Below are positions 46,842-54,143 of a DNA stretch of 54,143 bases, piece by piece (the first letter of the stretch is position 1; each line of letters opens with the position of its first letter). Made by a program: the position numbers and the translations under genes. The notes under the pieces are model-generated. The model was not told the DNA's origin, did no database searches, and was given only the letters and a program-made list of their open reading frames with translations. Origin of the DNA: a virus. The stretch is taken from positions 1 through 54,143 of the IMG/VR virus record IMGVR_UViG_3300006750_000012; one strand, given 5' to 3'.

Positions 46842-47659
46842 TATATATTACTCTCAACAATAATTTTAATAGCTGTAGGAGGAAATGTATCTCTATTTTC
46901 TGATAGTTCTCTCATTATAGTATCATACTTGTCTCGATGATCCCCCTTAAGTCTAGTCACAAACATAGTACTAGTTTCAAAATCATTATTAGTTCCTTCA
47001 TTTAAATTATGTGTAATCGTATCTCTAGCAGGATCGCAACAAGATGCCCAAAATGTTATACCCGCTTTCGGATCACATAAGATAGGGGTTGTAGGTAAGC
47101 CCTTACTCTGACGTCTAGAACCGTCTAGCCAAAATTCAACCCATGTTTTTCCATTTAATCTAGTTATAATAGTACCCACATGGAATCTTCCACTAGTTTT
47201 TAGATAATCAGGGTGTCCCATAGCATAAGGATCTTTCCACCATCCTCCAATACTGAACCAAGCTTGGCGTAAGGGGGTCCCATTCGCTCCGGGTGGAGTT
47301 ACCCAGAACTGAAAATCTGATCCAAGGTCTGTACCGCCTATTGTTAGACTATATCCTCCATAATTTTCAGTCGGATCATCTTGTCCATAGTGCCAAGCTC
47401 CAGTATCCCATAAAACATTAAGTTGATCTATTAAACTTTCTGGGTCAGAAATTAATACATGAGTAGCGATAATAATAGCACCATTTAAATCTGAAGTTCC
47501 AAATATACCTCTTCTAAGTGCAGCGTATTCATCTGCAGCAGGTTTCATCCATCTATCCTGCCCCACATAAGGAGGAGAATTAGTAGGAGTAATAGATTCA
47601 TTAACTAAAGTGTTATTATTTCCATAGTGGAAATAGCTATTATCATTACTAATTGACAT
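46841..47659 (-). CDS. LamG/ConA-like tail fibre component
   Basis: 272 aa. Beta-sandwich with YSLTIGGTDLGSDFQFWV, FHVGTIITRLNGKTWVEFWL and DGSRRQSKGLPTTPILCDPK, lectin-like jelly-roll pattern. Shares the SKGLP segment with 47660-48559, so the two are distant paralogues. Likely receptor binding. Confidence 0.6.
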   Translation of the reverse strand: MSISNDNSYFHYGNNNTLVNESITPTNSPPYVGQDRWMKPAADEYAALRRGIFGTSDLNGAIIIATHVLISDPESLIDQLNVLWDTGAWHYGQDDPTENYGGYSLTIGGTDLGSDFQFWVTPPGANGTPLRQAWFSIGGWWKDPYAMGHPDYLKTSGRFHVGTIITRLNGKTWVEFWLDGSRRQSKGLPTTPILCDPKAGITFWASCCDPARDTITHNLNEGTNNDFETSTMFVTRLKGDHRDKYDTIMRELSENRDTFPPTAIKIIVESNI

Positions 47660-48559
47660 TTAATACTCCCAAGTAAAGGGTACTAGTGGAGTCCACTTTT
47701 TCATTAAATACTTATGTATACTGCTTGACTCTGGCTGAGATAATTGTCTCTGATACATTAGAATCTCACCTACATCCATAGGCTGCCAATCCATATGTGA
47801 TGGAGTGTAAGCCCAACCTGCGCCTACACCTAATCTTAGATAATCAGGGTCAATCTCCGTTGTATCATCATTATATCCAGAACCAACTAGCTGATGGTCT
47901 ACCCATATTTGAACATCATTAATAGTTGGGTAACCTATTTTTAATTCTACTACGTGAAAGGCTGAAGTAAGATCTCCTCCGGCATTATCTGTATTACCCG
48001 TTTGAATTATTCCATTAGAAGTGTTAGGTAAACCCTTGCTATATCTAACACCATCACCTGCATGTAAGGCGTAATCATTTCCAAATGAATATCCTGCATA
48101 ACTATCCCAAGGCGGATGAGTAGTTTCACCCATTCCTATTATTGTACCATTAGTACTGCTCTGTACTAACTTTAATACCATGAATAAATGGTGATATGAG
48201 GATGGCGGAGCGATTACGGCAGCGTATTCTGTTGTTTGAGCCAATGCTTGGTCTGTACCATTAAATCTTACTACAGGTAAACCATTTTGTACATTTGTAT
48301 GATAAGTTGGAAGTTGATAATCCCAGTTTTCTGTACTATTATCAATATCATATCTAAAACTAGCATTTCCCACCTCTGGTTGAAGTTCGCTATACCATAT
48401 AGCTACCGGATCGTTATTATTAACTGCAATCATGGTATTTGCGCCACTGGAATCCTTTGACATACTACTTGATGAAGTAGCATCATACCACCTTACAGGA
48501 TCAGGAATAGCTTCGTATTGAGTTAACCGTATAGCTAAATCATGTGTTATAATTGTCAT
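47660..48559 (-). CDS. LamG-like lectin domain fibre protein
   Basis: 299 aa. DPVRWYDATSSSS opening, FNGTDQALAQTTEYA, HLFMVLKLVQ, QIWVDHQLVGSG and VGEILMYQRQLSQPESSSIH match laminin-G/ConA-like lectin sandwiches. Follows the 46841-47659 gene without gap. Probable receptor-binding fibre. Confidence 0.7.
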   Translation of the reverse strand: MTIITHDLAIRLTQYEAIPDPVRWYDATSSSSMSKDSSGANTMIAVNNNDPVAIWYSELQPEVGNASFRYDIDNSTENWDYQLPTYHTNVQNGLPVVRFNGTDQALAQTTEYAAVIAPPSSYHHLFMVLKLVQSSTNGTIIGMGETTHPPWDSYAGYSFGNDYALHAGDGVRYSKGLPNTSNGIIQTGNTDNAGGDLTSAFHVVELKIGYPTINDVQIWVDHQLVGSGYNDDTTEIDPDYLRLGVGAGWAYTPSHMDWQPMDVGEILMYQRQLSQPESSSIHKYLMKKWTPLVPFTWEY

Positions 48560-48561
48560 TT

Positions 48562-49038
48562 TTATTCCTCGAATTCATTTATGCCAGATTCTGACATAAC
48601 TGTCCACTCGTTAGCTTCATAACAATATAAATTAACCTGTGAATTCTTTGCTAACATTGCTAAATATTTTCCTTCTCCTGCAGGAGAATTACCTATTGTA
48701 TCTGCTGATGCAGGAGCAATCCTTACTTCGTAAGAACTACTACTACGCACAATAGAGTACTGTAACCCATTAACTGCGGGAGGTAATGTACAAGTAATAA
48801 GCCCCGAAGCACCAATATTAGTATAAGTACTTCCAGACTCTACGGCAGGTATTAATATATTTCCTGCTTCGTCATGAACAACTCCGCCAGCTACGCCACT
48901 TATAAAGCTTTTTAAATTATCTAAAGTTACCTGAAAGCTAACACCATCAGCAGGTTCTTGACCTTCAAATAATTCAGTTCCTACCAAACTACCGATTTTT
49001 GCGGGGATTTCGTAAATTGTTTTTTCAACAATAGCCAT
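48562..49038 (-). CDS. Fibre-associated beta protein, 158 aa
   Basis: Repetitive beta character (GVVHDEAGNILIPAVESG, YTNIGASGLITCTLPPAVNG) like short tail-fibre domains. TAATG overlap with the small gene upstream. Role by position only. Confidence 0.55.
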   Translation of the reverse strand: MAIVEKTIYEIPAKIGSLVGTELFEGQEPADGVSFQVTLDNLKSFISGVAGGVVHDEAGNILIPAVESGSTYTNIGASGLITCTLPPAVNGLQYSIVRSSSSYEVRIAPASADTIGNSPAGEGKYLAMLAKNSQVNLYCYEANEWTVMSESGINEFEE

Positions 49039-49166
49039 TATTGAACATCCTCTGGTCTTATAAGTTTTCGTACTGAACCATCACTAGTAACTCTACGGTG
49101 GCCACGACCTGTTTTTCTATAAAAAGGAACAAATACCAACTTTATAATGCCTTTAATTAATGCCAT
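49038..49166 (-). CDS. Mini protein, 42 aa, coupled
   Basis: MALIKGIIKLVFVPFYRKTG then a basic tail (RGHRRVTSDGSVRKLIRPED). GAGGTGTGGAAAG upstream; stop overlaps the next ATG. Function unknown. Confidence 0.5.
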   Translation of the reverse strand: MALIKGIIKLVFVPFYRKTGRGHRRVTSDGSVRKLIRPEDVQ

Positions 49167-49182
49167 CTTTCCACACCTCTTT

Positions 49183-49386
49183 TCATTCTATTTGACCCCT
49201 CACTAACCCTGCTACAAGCAAGGTAATGCGTAACATCATATTATCTTTTTGCTGCGCAGTAGCTTTATTATTCCACCAATTAATAATCTCCTCCGGAGAC
49301 CTAGTTAATAGATTACGTATCATGGGGTCTTTACGCATCTTTTGTAAGCACCTTTGTGCATTGTCGCCCTGTAATGTTATCTTCAT
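49183..49386 (-). CDS. Hypothetical protein, 67 aa
   Basis: Helical, MKITLQGDNAQRCLQKMRKD start, hydrophobic C-terminal helix (NMMLRITLLVAGLV). Overlaps the next gene by ATGA. Function unknown. Confidence 0.55.
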   Translation of the reverse strand: MKITLQGDNAQRCLQKMRKDPMIRNLLTRSPEEIINWWNNKATAQQKDNMMLRITLLVAGLVRGQIE

Positions 49387-49808
49387 ACTGCTTCAACTAT
49401 AAATGAAATTCTTTTTTCTGGAAAAGATTCAATAGTAATTGTATACTTCCCTTCCGTATCTGTAGAAAAATCTAATGTTGTATCGCTTACATCGCCATAG
49501 GCATATACAGAGCCTCTAATAGTATAAGTAGAACCTAGTGGGATATTGGTAATATTAGCTTCATCTATGCCGTCTGCAGTAATTTCATCATCCCCCACTG
49601 CTAATATAGCAGTATTATCTGGTCTATCTATAATAGCTTCATCACTAAGATTTATATATTGGTCAGACTGCCTTATACCGTCTTCACTATGTGTGATACC
49701 AGTAGTACCTACTACATATGCCTGTAAAGGTACTGCTGAAAGAGGACAAACCCCATCTTTTAATATTTTTCCTGTATTATTATCATACACTAAATATGCT
49801 GAACTCAT
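49383..49808 (-). CDS. Tail-module hypothetical protein, 141 aa
   Basis: Beta-rich with an Ig-like C-terminal part (IPLGSTYTIRGSVYAYGDVS, FSTDTEGKYTITIESFPEKR). Immediately after the J-like gene. Possibly a tail-tip or fibre connector by position. Confidence 0.55.
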   Translation of the reverse strand: MSSAYLVYDNNTGKILKDGVCPLSAVPLQAYVVGTTGITHSEDGIRQSDQYINLSDEAIIDRPDNTAILAVGDDEITADGIDEANITNIPLGSTYTIRGSVYAYGDVSDTTLDFSTDTEGKYTITIESFPEKRISFIVEAV

Positions 49809-49815
49809 TATTATT

Positions 49816-52800
49816 TTACCTTTTCATAAACTGTGCAAGCATGCTTCGCTCTCGCATTTCAGAGTAAACCGTCTGCTCTTCCCAAGGACCAATGGATCTA
49901 AACTCGAATTTATAAATACAGGCTCCAGCTTGGGCAACATGGGATCGTGCTCTATAAACAGCTGATTCACCATCGTAATCCACTTGGGGCCAAGTATATA
50001 CAGTAAAGAAATTACCATCGTCTACTTTAAGCCGTAATCGAAATTGCGTATACCCATATTGCAGCATACCATCGGACGGGTCCCAAACTATACCACCTAA
50101 CGTAAGGTGAATATGTTGCCCACTTGCTACCTCGGGGACTTCAATAGGTAATGATACTGCTTCTTCCCACGGCCCATACCGTTCGTTGGCAGCACAATGT
50201 GACACTACCTTTCCCTCAACATAAGCATCAGCAGGAAATATTACCGCATTACCTTCAATCATTAGTGTACTAACGCTGGCATCGACAATATGAGATTCTA
50301 AATAATTGATCTGTTTTCCAGCAATATGCTCGGCGAAAATAATCCTAGGCAAAGGATCCCCTGGTTGAACATAAGTAGAATGCTCAAATGGTATTGAAGA
50401 CATTGATCTAGCTGTAGGACTAATTACTGCTTGATCTACTGCATTATCGGTGCTTGTTTCATAAGTACCTATAACGACCATAGTATCGGTAGGAACAAAA
50501 TCAGTCCAAGCATCAGGAGCGATAGTATGACTACCGTCATCATACCAGAACTTATCCGGATTCCTAGTTCTTACAACACATCCAATATCTTTTCTAGTAC
50601 CTGGATGATTAAAAGGTTCACCTCCAGCAGTTTCAAATACAATCCAGCCAATAGAAGGGGCTTGATGTATGCCCCAAGGATCCAGTCTCGTTCCTGCGGC
50701 TCTTATTGAACCTGCATTTACAGTATATTCATTTCCATCATAAAATACACTACCAGGACCGTCGACAGGAGTACCATTAGCATCAAAACCATGAACATAT
50801 AAGTTTCCAGTAGAAGAATCCCCTGTTGGATATGGACTAGGAAAACTAGCTCTATTTCTCAAAACAGTTATTACTCTGTCACCCGGAGGTCCTGATGTAC
50901 CATCAAATAATACAACCCAGTTTTCAGAAAGTGTAACTGTTAATCCAGATACAGCAGTATATGTTACAGTAATATTCGCGGTTCCACCGGCGTCATATGG
51001 GTATGACATCGGTGTAACTGCATTAATTTCAATATCAAAATTACCTCCATATGGAGTATATGGATCCTCTAAATCAACAGATAAAGTTCCGTCTTGTTGA
51101 TCTAATATTATAGTGAAATCTTGTTTAGCCTCTAATATTCCTGAGTTCCATATTTCATAAGAGGGAGTTTCATCAGTAGTATCAACCCATTGGCCTTGAC
51201 TATCTTGTTTCCAAAGTAACTTTCCAATACCGGACGTAAATGCTACTAAGGTCTGATCTGTTGCGTCTGCTAAAGTGATAGTATCATGGATAATATCATC
51301 TTCGCCAGACTGCACTGTAGCTAGATATACGGTTAAATTACCCGAAATATCTGATCTAGTAATTGGATCCCAGAGATATTCATTTCCTACTCCGGGAGGA
51401 GATACTAAGTCACCTGCACTGTCTTTTATATAAAACTGAATATCACCAGAGGTTAATTCAAATGGATCAATATTTTTATGAGCAGCAGTTGCTTGAATAC
51501 CAAGTGTAATATCTTGTTCAGTAATACCCGTACCACGAAGCGGTCTGATATAGTATGTGTATATAGGATCTAACTGCCCCTCTACCCCTGGGTCCGTTAG
51601 TGCGGGATACCATGCATTAGGATCGCTTTCATCCGCACCATTACCAGAAGTATCAGTAACAGAGGTCCAAATATACCAAGGATCATAATCAATAGGAACA
51701 ATACTGAATTCAATTATTTTACTAGCATCTAATAATCTGGAAAAATCCCTAGCTATATCAAATAAATAAGTTTGACTTTCAGCCCCAAATGGATCATTTT
51801 GATTCTTACTAGCCAGTAAGGCTACGTGTGCATTGTCTCGCTCACTATTAGTTGTTAGATCAAGAATTGCAGTAAAAAAATCAGCGCCCTTTTCAACTTC
51901 AATAGTTAAACCACTAGGCACAGGAGGGGCTATATCATCAATATGTATTGGATACCCATAGCCATCCGCTGGAGCACTTAAAGAATCCATATAATAAGAC
52001 CAGTCAGAGTAATTACCATTAACACCCTTTGCTCTAACTCTGAAATCATATCTTACTACTTTGCTAGTAGCCTGAGAATCTAATAATAGTGCCGAATCTA
52101 AGCTCTGGCTACTATTATCTAATCCTACTATTTCTACATGGCCTTGAAGTTCATTATATCCGTAAACTTCTTCTTTTAAAGGAACATTTCCATATGGAAT
52201 CCAGTTTGCTACTCGATTCTCTGCTACGTCTTCTTCATCACTTAAAGTACTATCAATAACTTGACCATACTCTAACTGATAATGACTTGTACTTGTAAAA
52301 CCCTCAATTTGAATAGATTGATTAGATTGATTAGGAGAAGATTCCCAATTCAATGTAGTAATTAGTTGAAGTCCACTATCATCCTTAATTCTATAAAAAG
52401 AAGATATAGGAAGAATTGTACTATCTACTGTAATATCCCAGATAGGCTCCACAGGCTTAGCAGTCAGATAGTTAAGATCAAGACTTGTTCCTGCAACTGC
52501 ATCGTCAGGAATAGCTTGTCCATTTAAGAACTCGTAAAATAATCCGCTTTCTTCAATAAAGCTAACGTCTACTGTTAAATTTTCGTTGAGATTCATGGCA
52601 GTAATTTTAAATTGCTTAGGGCCTAATCCAGTATAATTTGGATCTAGAGCCTCCCAATGCATCTCTTGTGACCAACCCATTAATTCGTTGGTCATATATA
52701 CTCTATCACCAACAGAAAACTTAAACATATCTAATTTAAAGTTACCGCTGACAACTATACTTCTTCTAGATTTTTCTAAGTGAACTTTTGCTAAACGTTG

Positions 52801-54143
52801 GGCTTCGAACTCATTAGTTGTAAATGGGAAATCGAATGTTTTAATTCGTTCTTCGCCATCTTCTACTTCATAGGGATTATTTCCTTGACCATCGTCTGCG
52901 TCTACAACAGGAAATTCGGTAGCTTCATATTGTGGATATCCGCGTAATCGCTTATTAACAGGAACTTCCTGCCTATGTTCATTCCAAACAAACTCTTCCT
53001 GATCTAGAAAAGCTCTTACATAGGTTCCTTCAGCTTTATTAAATAAATCTTTTAAAGGTACACTAGTTGTTACAGTTAATCCGCCTTCTGCTAACCAGCT
53101 TTCATCTATATGATCGTTAATATCGCTTGGAGGTTTATATACTCCTGCAACAATTTTCCAAGCTCCTTGCGCGAATACAGCATAACCTGCTCCTTCTTTA
53201 AGCATAGCTTCAAAAATATCTAATGGGGTATTATTAGTCTGTAGAACGGCATTAATAGTATATCTTGGAATTGATACTGGGTTTCTTTGTAATCCTGTAA
53301 AAAGTTCTAACCACCAATCATATACTGCTGGTGGAGGTGATCTATCATCAATATCGTAGCTAAGGAATCCTTGAGTTACTCCTTCTCCCGCATCTCTAAT
53401 GGCATCTGCTACTGAATCCCAATCTAACTCACTAACTGCATGAGTTTGAGGATATCCGCCAGAAACAGGACCGTTAACTTTCAGTTTCATACCATAATGC
53501 TGATCTTTCATATAATCAGCAATACAGGCTGCCCAGTTATCTGTCCATTTCCATGTAGCAGGATTATCAAATCTCTGACTACCATCAATTTGATTACTAG
53601 GAGCAAAAATATTTGTTCCTGGTACAGAAAGATTATCATCCTCGCTATCTTCTTGTCCACGGGCTCTATGCCAAGATTTTTCTATCTGACCCTCATCTAC
53701 GCGTCCAATAGCCGCGTCCGCTGCTGGATCATAGTAATCTGTAGTGTCATCATCAGTGGGATCATATACACGTTTACCCCTTACTAGGTATCGAATATTT
53801 GGAATACTTTGTCTCCAAGACTGTTCCGCGTTGTAATTAAGTTTAATATAAACGTGAGCGCAATTTGTTAGTCTATGGTTAACAGTCCACTTTTCGTGTT
53901 CTCCATTAATACTACTATTACTTGCTTGTAAGCTTCTTACATCATCTACAGGATCGGGGTAAAGGACCGTGTACACTGTCTGCTGATCATTAAAACCACA
54001 TCGGTCTGACTGCTCAATAAACTGTGAAATACGCTTTTGATTTTTAATGTCTCCAGAAAACCAATTTTCTGACAATAAATCTGGATCTGCAGGATTAGGA
54101 ACATAATCAGTATTAGCAGCTGCCCAACCATTAACCTTAATAA
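49816..54143 (-). CDS. Lambda J-like tail-tip/host specificity protein, 5' end outside window
   Basis: At least 1440 aa in frame; the open frame continues past 54143 (residues IKVNGWAAANTDYVPNPADP precede the first internal start), so the coding sequence is partial. PRYTINAVLQTNNTPLDIFE, GWAWKI-like tip motifs, YRIKDDSGLQLITTL and several fibronectin III-like beta domains (SGLTVTLSENWVVLFDG, VASGQHIHLTLGGIVW) fit the tail-tip J family of siphoviruses. Determines receptor binding and forms the tip of the tail. Last gene upstream of the fibre genes on the minus strand. Confidence 0.85.
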   Translation of the reverse strand, partial: IKVNGWAAANTDYVPNPADPDLLSENWFSGDIKNQKRISQFIEQSDRCGFNDQQTVYTVLYPDPVDDVRSLQASNSSINGEHEKWTVNHRLTNCAHVYIKLNYNAEQSWRQSIPNIRYLVRGKRVYDPTDDDTTDYYDPAADAAIGRVDEGQIEKSWHRARGQEDSEDDNLSVPGTNIFAPSNQIDGSQRFDNPATWKWTDNWAACIADYMKDQHYGMKLKVNGPVSGGYPQTHAVSELDWDSVADAIRDAGEGVTQGFLSYDIDDRSPPPAVYDWWLELFTGLQRNPVSIPRYTINAVLQTNNTPLDIFEAMLKEGAGYAVFAQGAWKIVAGVYKPPSDINDHIDESWLAEGGLTVTTSVPLKDLFNKAEGTYVRAFLDQEEFVWNEHRQEVPVNKRLRGYPQYEATEFPVVDADDGQGNNPYEVEDGEERIKTFDFPFTTNEFEAQRLAKVHLEKSRRSIVVSGNFKLDMFKFSVGDRVYMTNELMGWSQEMHWEALDPNYTGLGPKQFKITAMNLNENLTVDVSFIEESGLFYEFLNGQAIPDDAVAGTSLDLNYLTAKPVEPIWDITVDSTILPISSFYRIKDDSGLQLITTLNWESSPNQSNQSIQIEGFTSTSHYQLEYGQVIDSTLSDEEDVAENRVANWIPYGNVPLKEEVYGYNELQGHVEIVGLDNSSQSLDSALLLDSQATSKVVRYDFRVRAKGVNGNYSDWSYYMDSLSAPADGYGYPIHIDDIAPPVPSGLTIEVEKGADFFTAILDLTTNSERDNAHVALLASKNQNDPFGAESQTYLFDIARDFSRLLDASKIIEFSIVPIDYDPWYIWTSVTDTSGNGADESDPNAWYPALTDPGVEGQLDPIYTYYIRPLRGTGITEQDITLGIQATAAHKNIDPFELTSGDIQFYIKDSAGDLVSPPGVGNEYLWDPITRSDISGNLTVYLATVQSGEDDIIHDTITLADATDQTLVAFTSGIGKLLWKQDSQGQWVDTTDETPSYEIWNSGILEAKQDFTIILDQQDGTLSVDLEDPYTPYGGNFDIEINAVTPMSYPYDAGGTANITVTYTAVSGLTVTLSENWVVLFDGTSGPPGDRVITVLRNRASFPSPYPTGDSSTGNLYVHGFDANGTPVDGPGSVFYDGNEYTVNAGSIRAAGTRLDPWGIHQAPSIGWIVFETAGGEPFNHPGTRKDIGCVVRTRNPDKFWYDDGSHTIAPDAWTDFVPTDTMVVIGTYETSTDNAVDQAVISPTARSMSSIPFEHSTYVQPGDPLPRIIFAEHIAGKQINYLESHIVDASVSTLMIEGNAVIFPADAYVEGKVVSHCAANERYGPWEEAVSLPIEVPEVASGQHIHLTLGGIVWDPSDGMLQYGYTQFRLRLKVDDGNFFTVYTWPQVDYDGESAVYRARSHVAQAGACIYKFEFRSIGPWEEQTVYSEMRERSMLAQFMKR

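Noticed and set aside
1-54143. CRISPR array or integrase
   Set aside because: No regularly spaced repeats of the needed kind and no recombinase gene in the window.

Overview
This window is a large piece of a tailed bacteriophage genome, most likely a virulent siphovirus. There is no integrase, rRNA or CRISPR array. The gene for a lambda J-like tail-tip protein runs off the right edge, so the real genome is bigger than the window. The host is probably a marine or polysaccharide-degrading gammaproteobacterium. I infer this from a TorF-type porin, a dockerin-bearing lipid- or wall-exposed protein beside a glycoside hydrolase, the gamma/beta-style tmRNA tag ANDETFALAA, and the sigma-70-like promoters. 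Most of the DNA is AT-rich. A few genes (518-895, 3799-4452, 10624-10788) are visibly GC-richer and look recently acquired.

Layout. 1-3000: GC-rich left end with tandem repeats, a small DNA-binding protein gene, two leftward genes and a divergent control region containing a long stem-loop. 3000-6360: small membrane proteins with a TorF-like porin, a PagL-like lipid A deacylase and a His-rich membrane protein. 6450-8025: two large structured RNAs separated by two small genes. 8026-9885: glycoside hydrolase, dockerin protein and a mini membrane protein. 9890-14000: a translation island with a circularly permuted tmRNA, about ten tRNAs (several degenerate or truncated), a cytosine methyltransferase and small genes. 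14000-16560: an outer-membrane beta-barrel, small genes and a phosphoesterase. 16560-25000: nucleotide and surface-modification genes (exonuclease, SLOG protein, thymidylate synthase, SleB hydrolase, glycosyltransferase-like genes, sulfotransferase, peptide deformylase). 25000-43360: replication and recombination block (two-piece NAD ligase, DnaB helicase, primase, PolA, UvsW-like helicase, SSB, SbcD/SbcC, resolvase, flap exonuclease, dUTPase, class II ribonucleotide reductase). 43360-54143, minus strand: lysis cassette (spanins, holin, M15 endolysin), a PhoD-like phosphatase, LamG-like receptor/fibre proteins and the J-like tail tip.

Control. At least ten rightward promoters share TTGACA-17-TATAATATAT followed by a conserved TGG-AAAAC start region, and in two cases the ATG sits at the predicted +1. 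The rightward early/middle genes converge on the leftward late genes at a terminator near 43405-43430. A recurrent sequence, AAACAGGAAA, occurs eight times on the + strand, often as the ribosome binding site of cassette genes.

Most notable: the permuted tmRNA (10131-~10560), the two large ornate RNAs (6455-6968 and 7442-8020), the structured leaders at 2731-2843, 16612-16735 and 16902-16988, and a set of host-envelope-remodelling genes (PagL, TorF, beta-barrel, sulfotransferase, PhoD-like).
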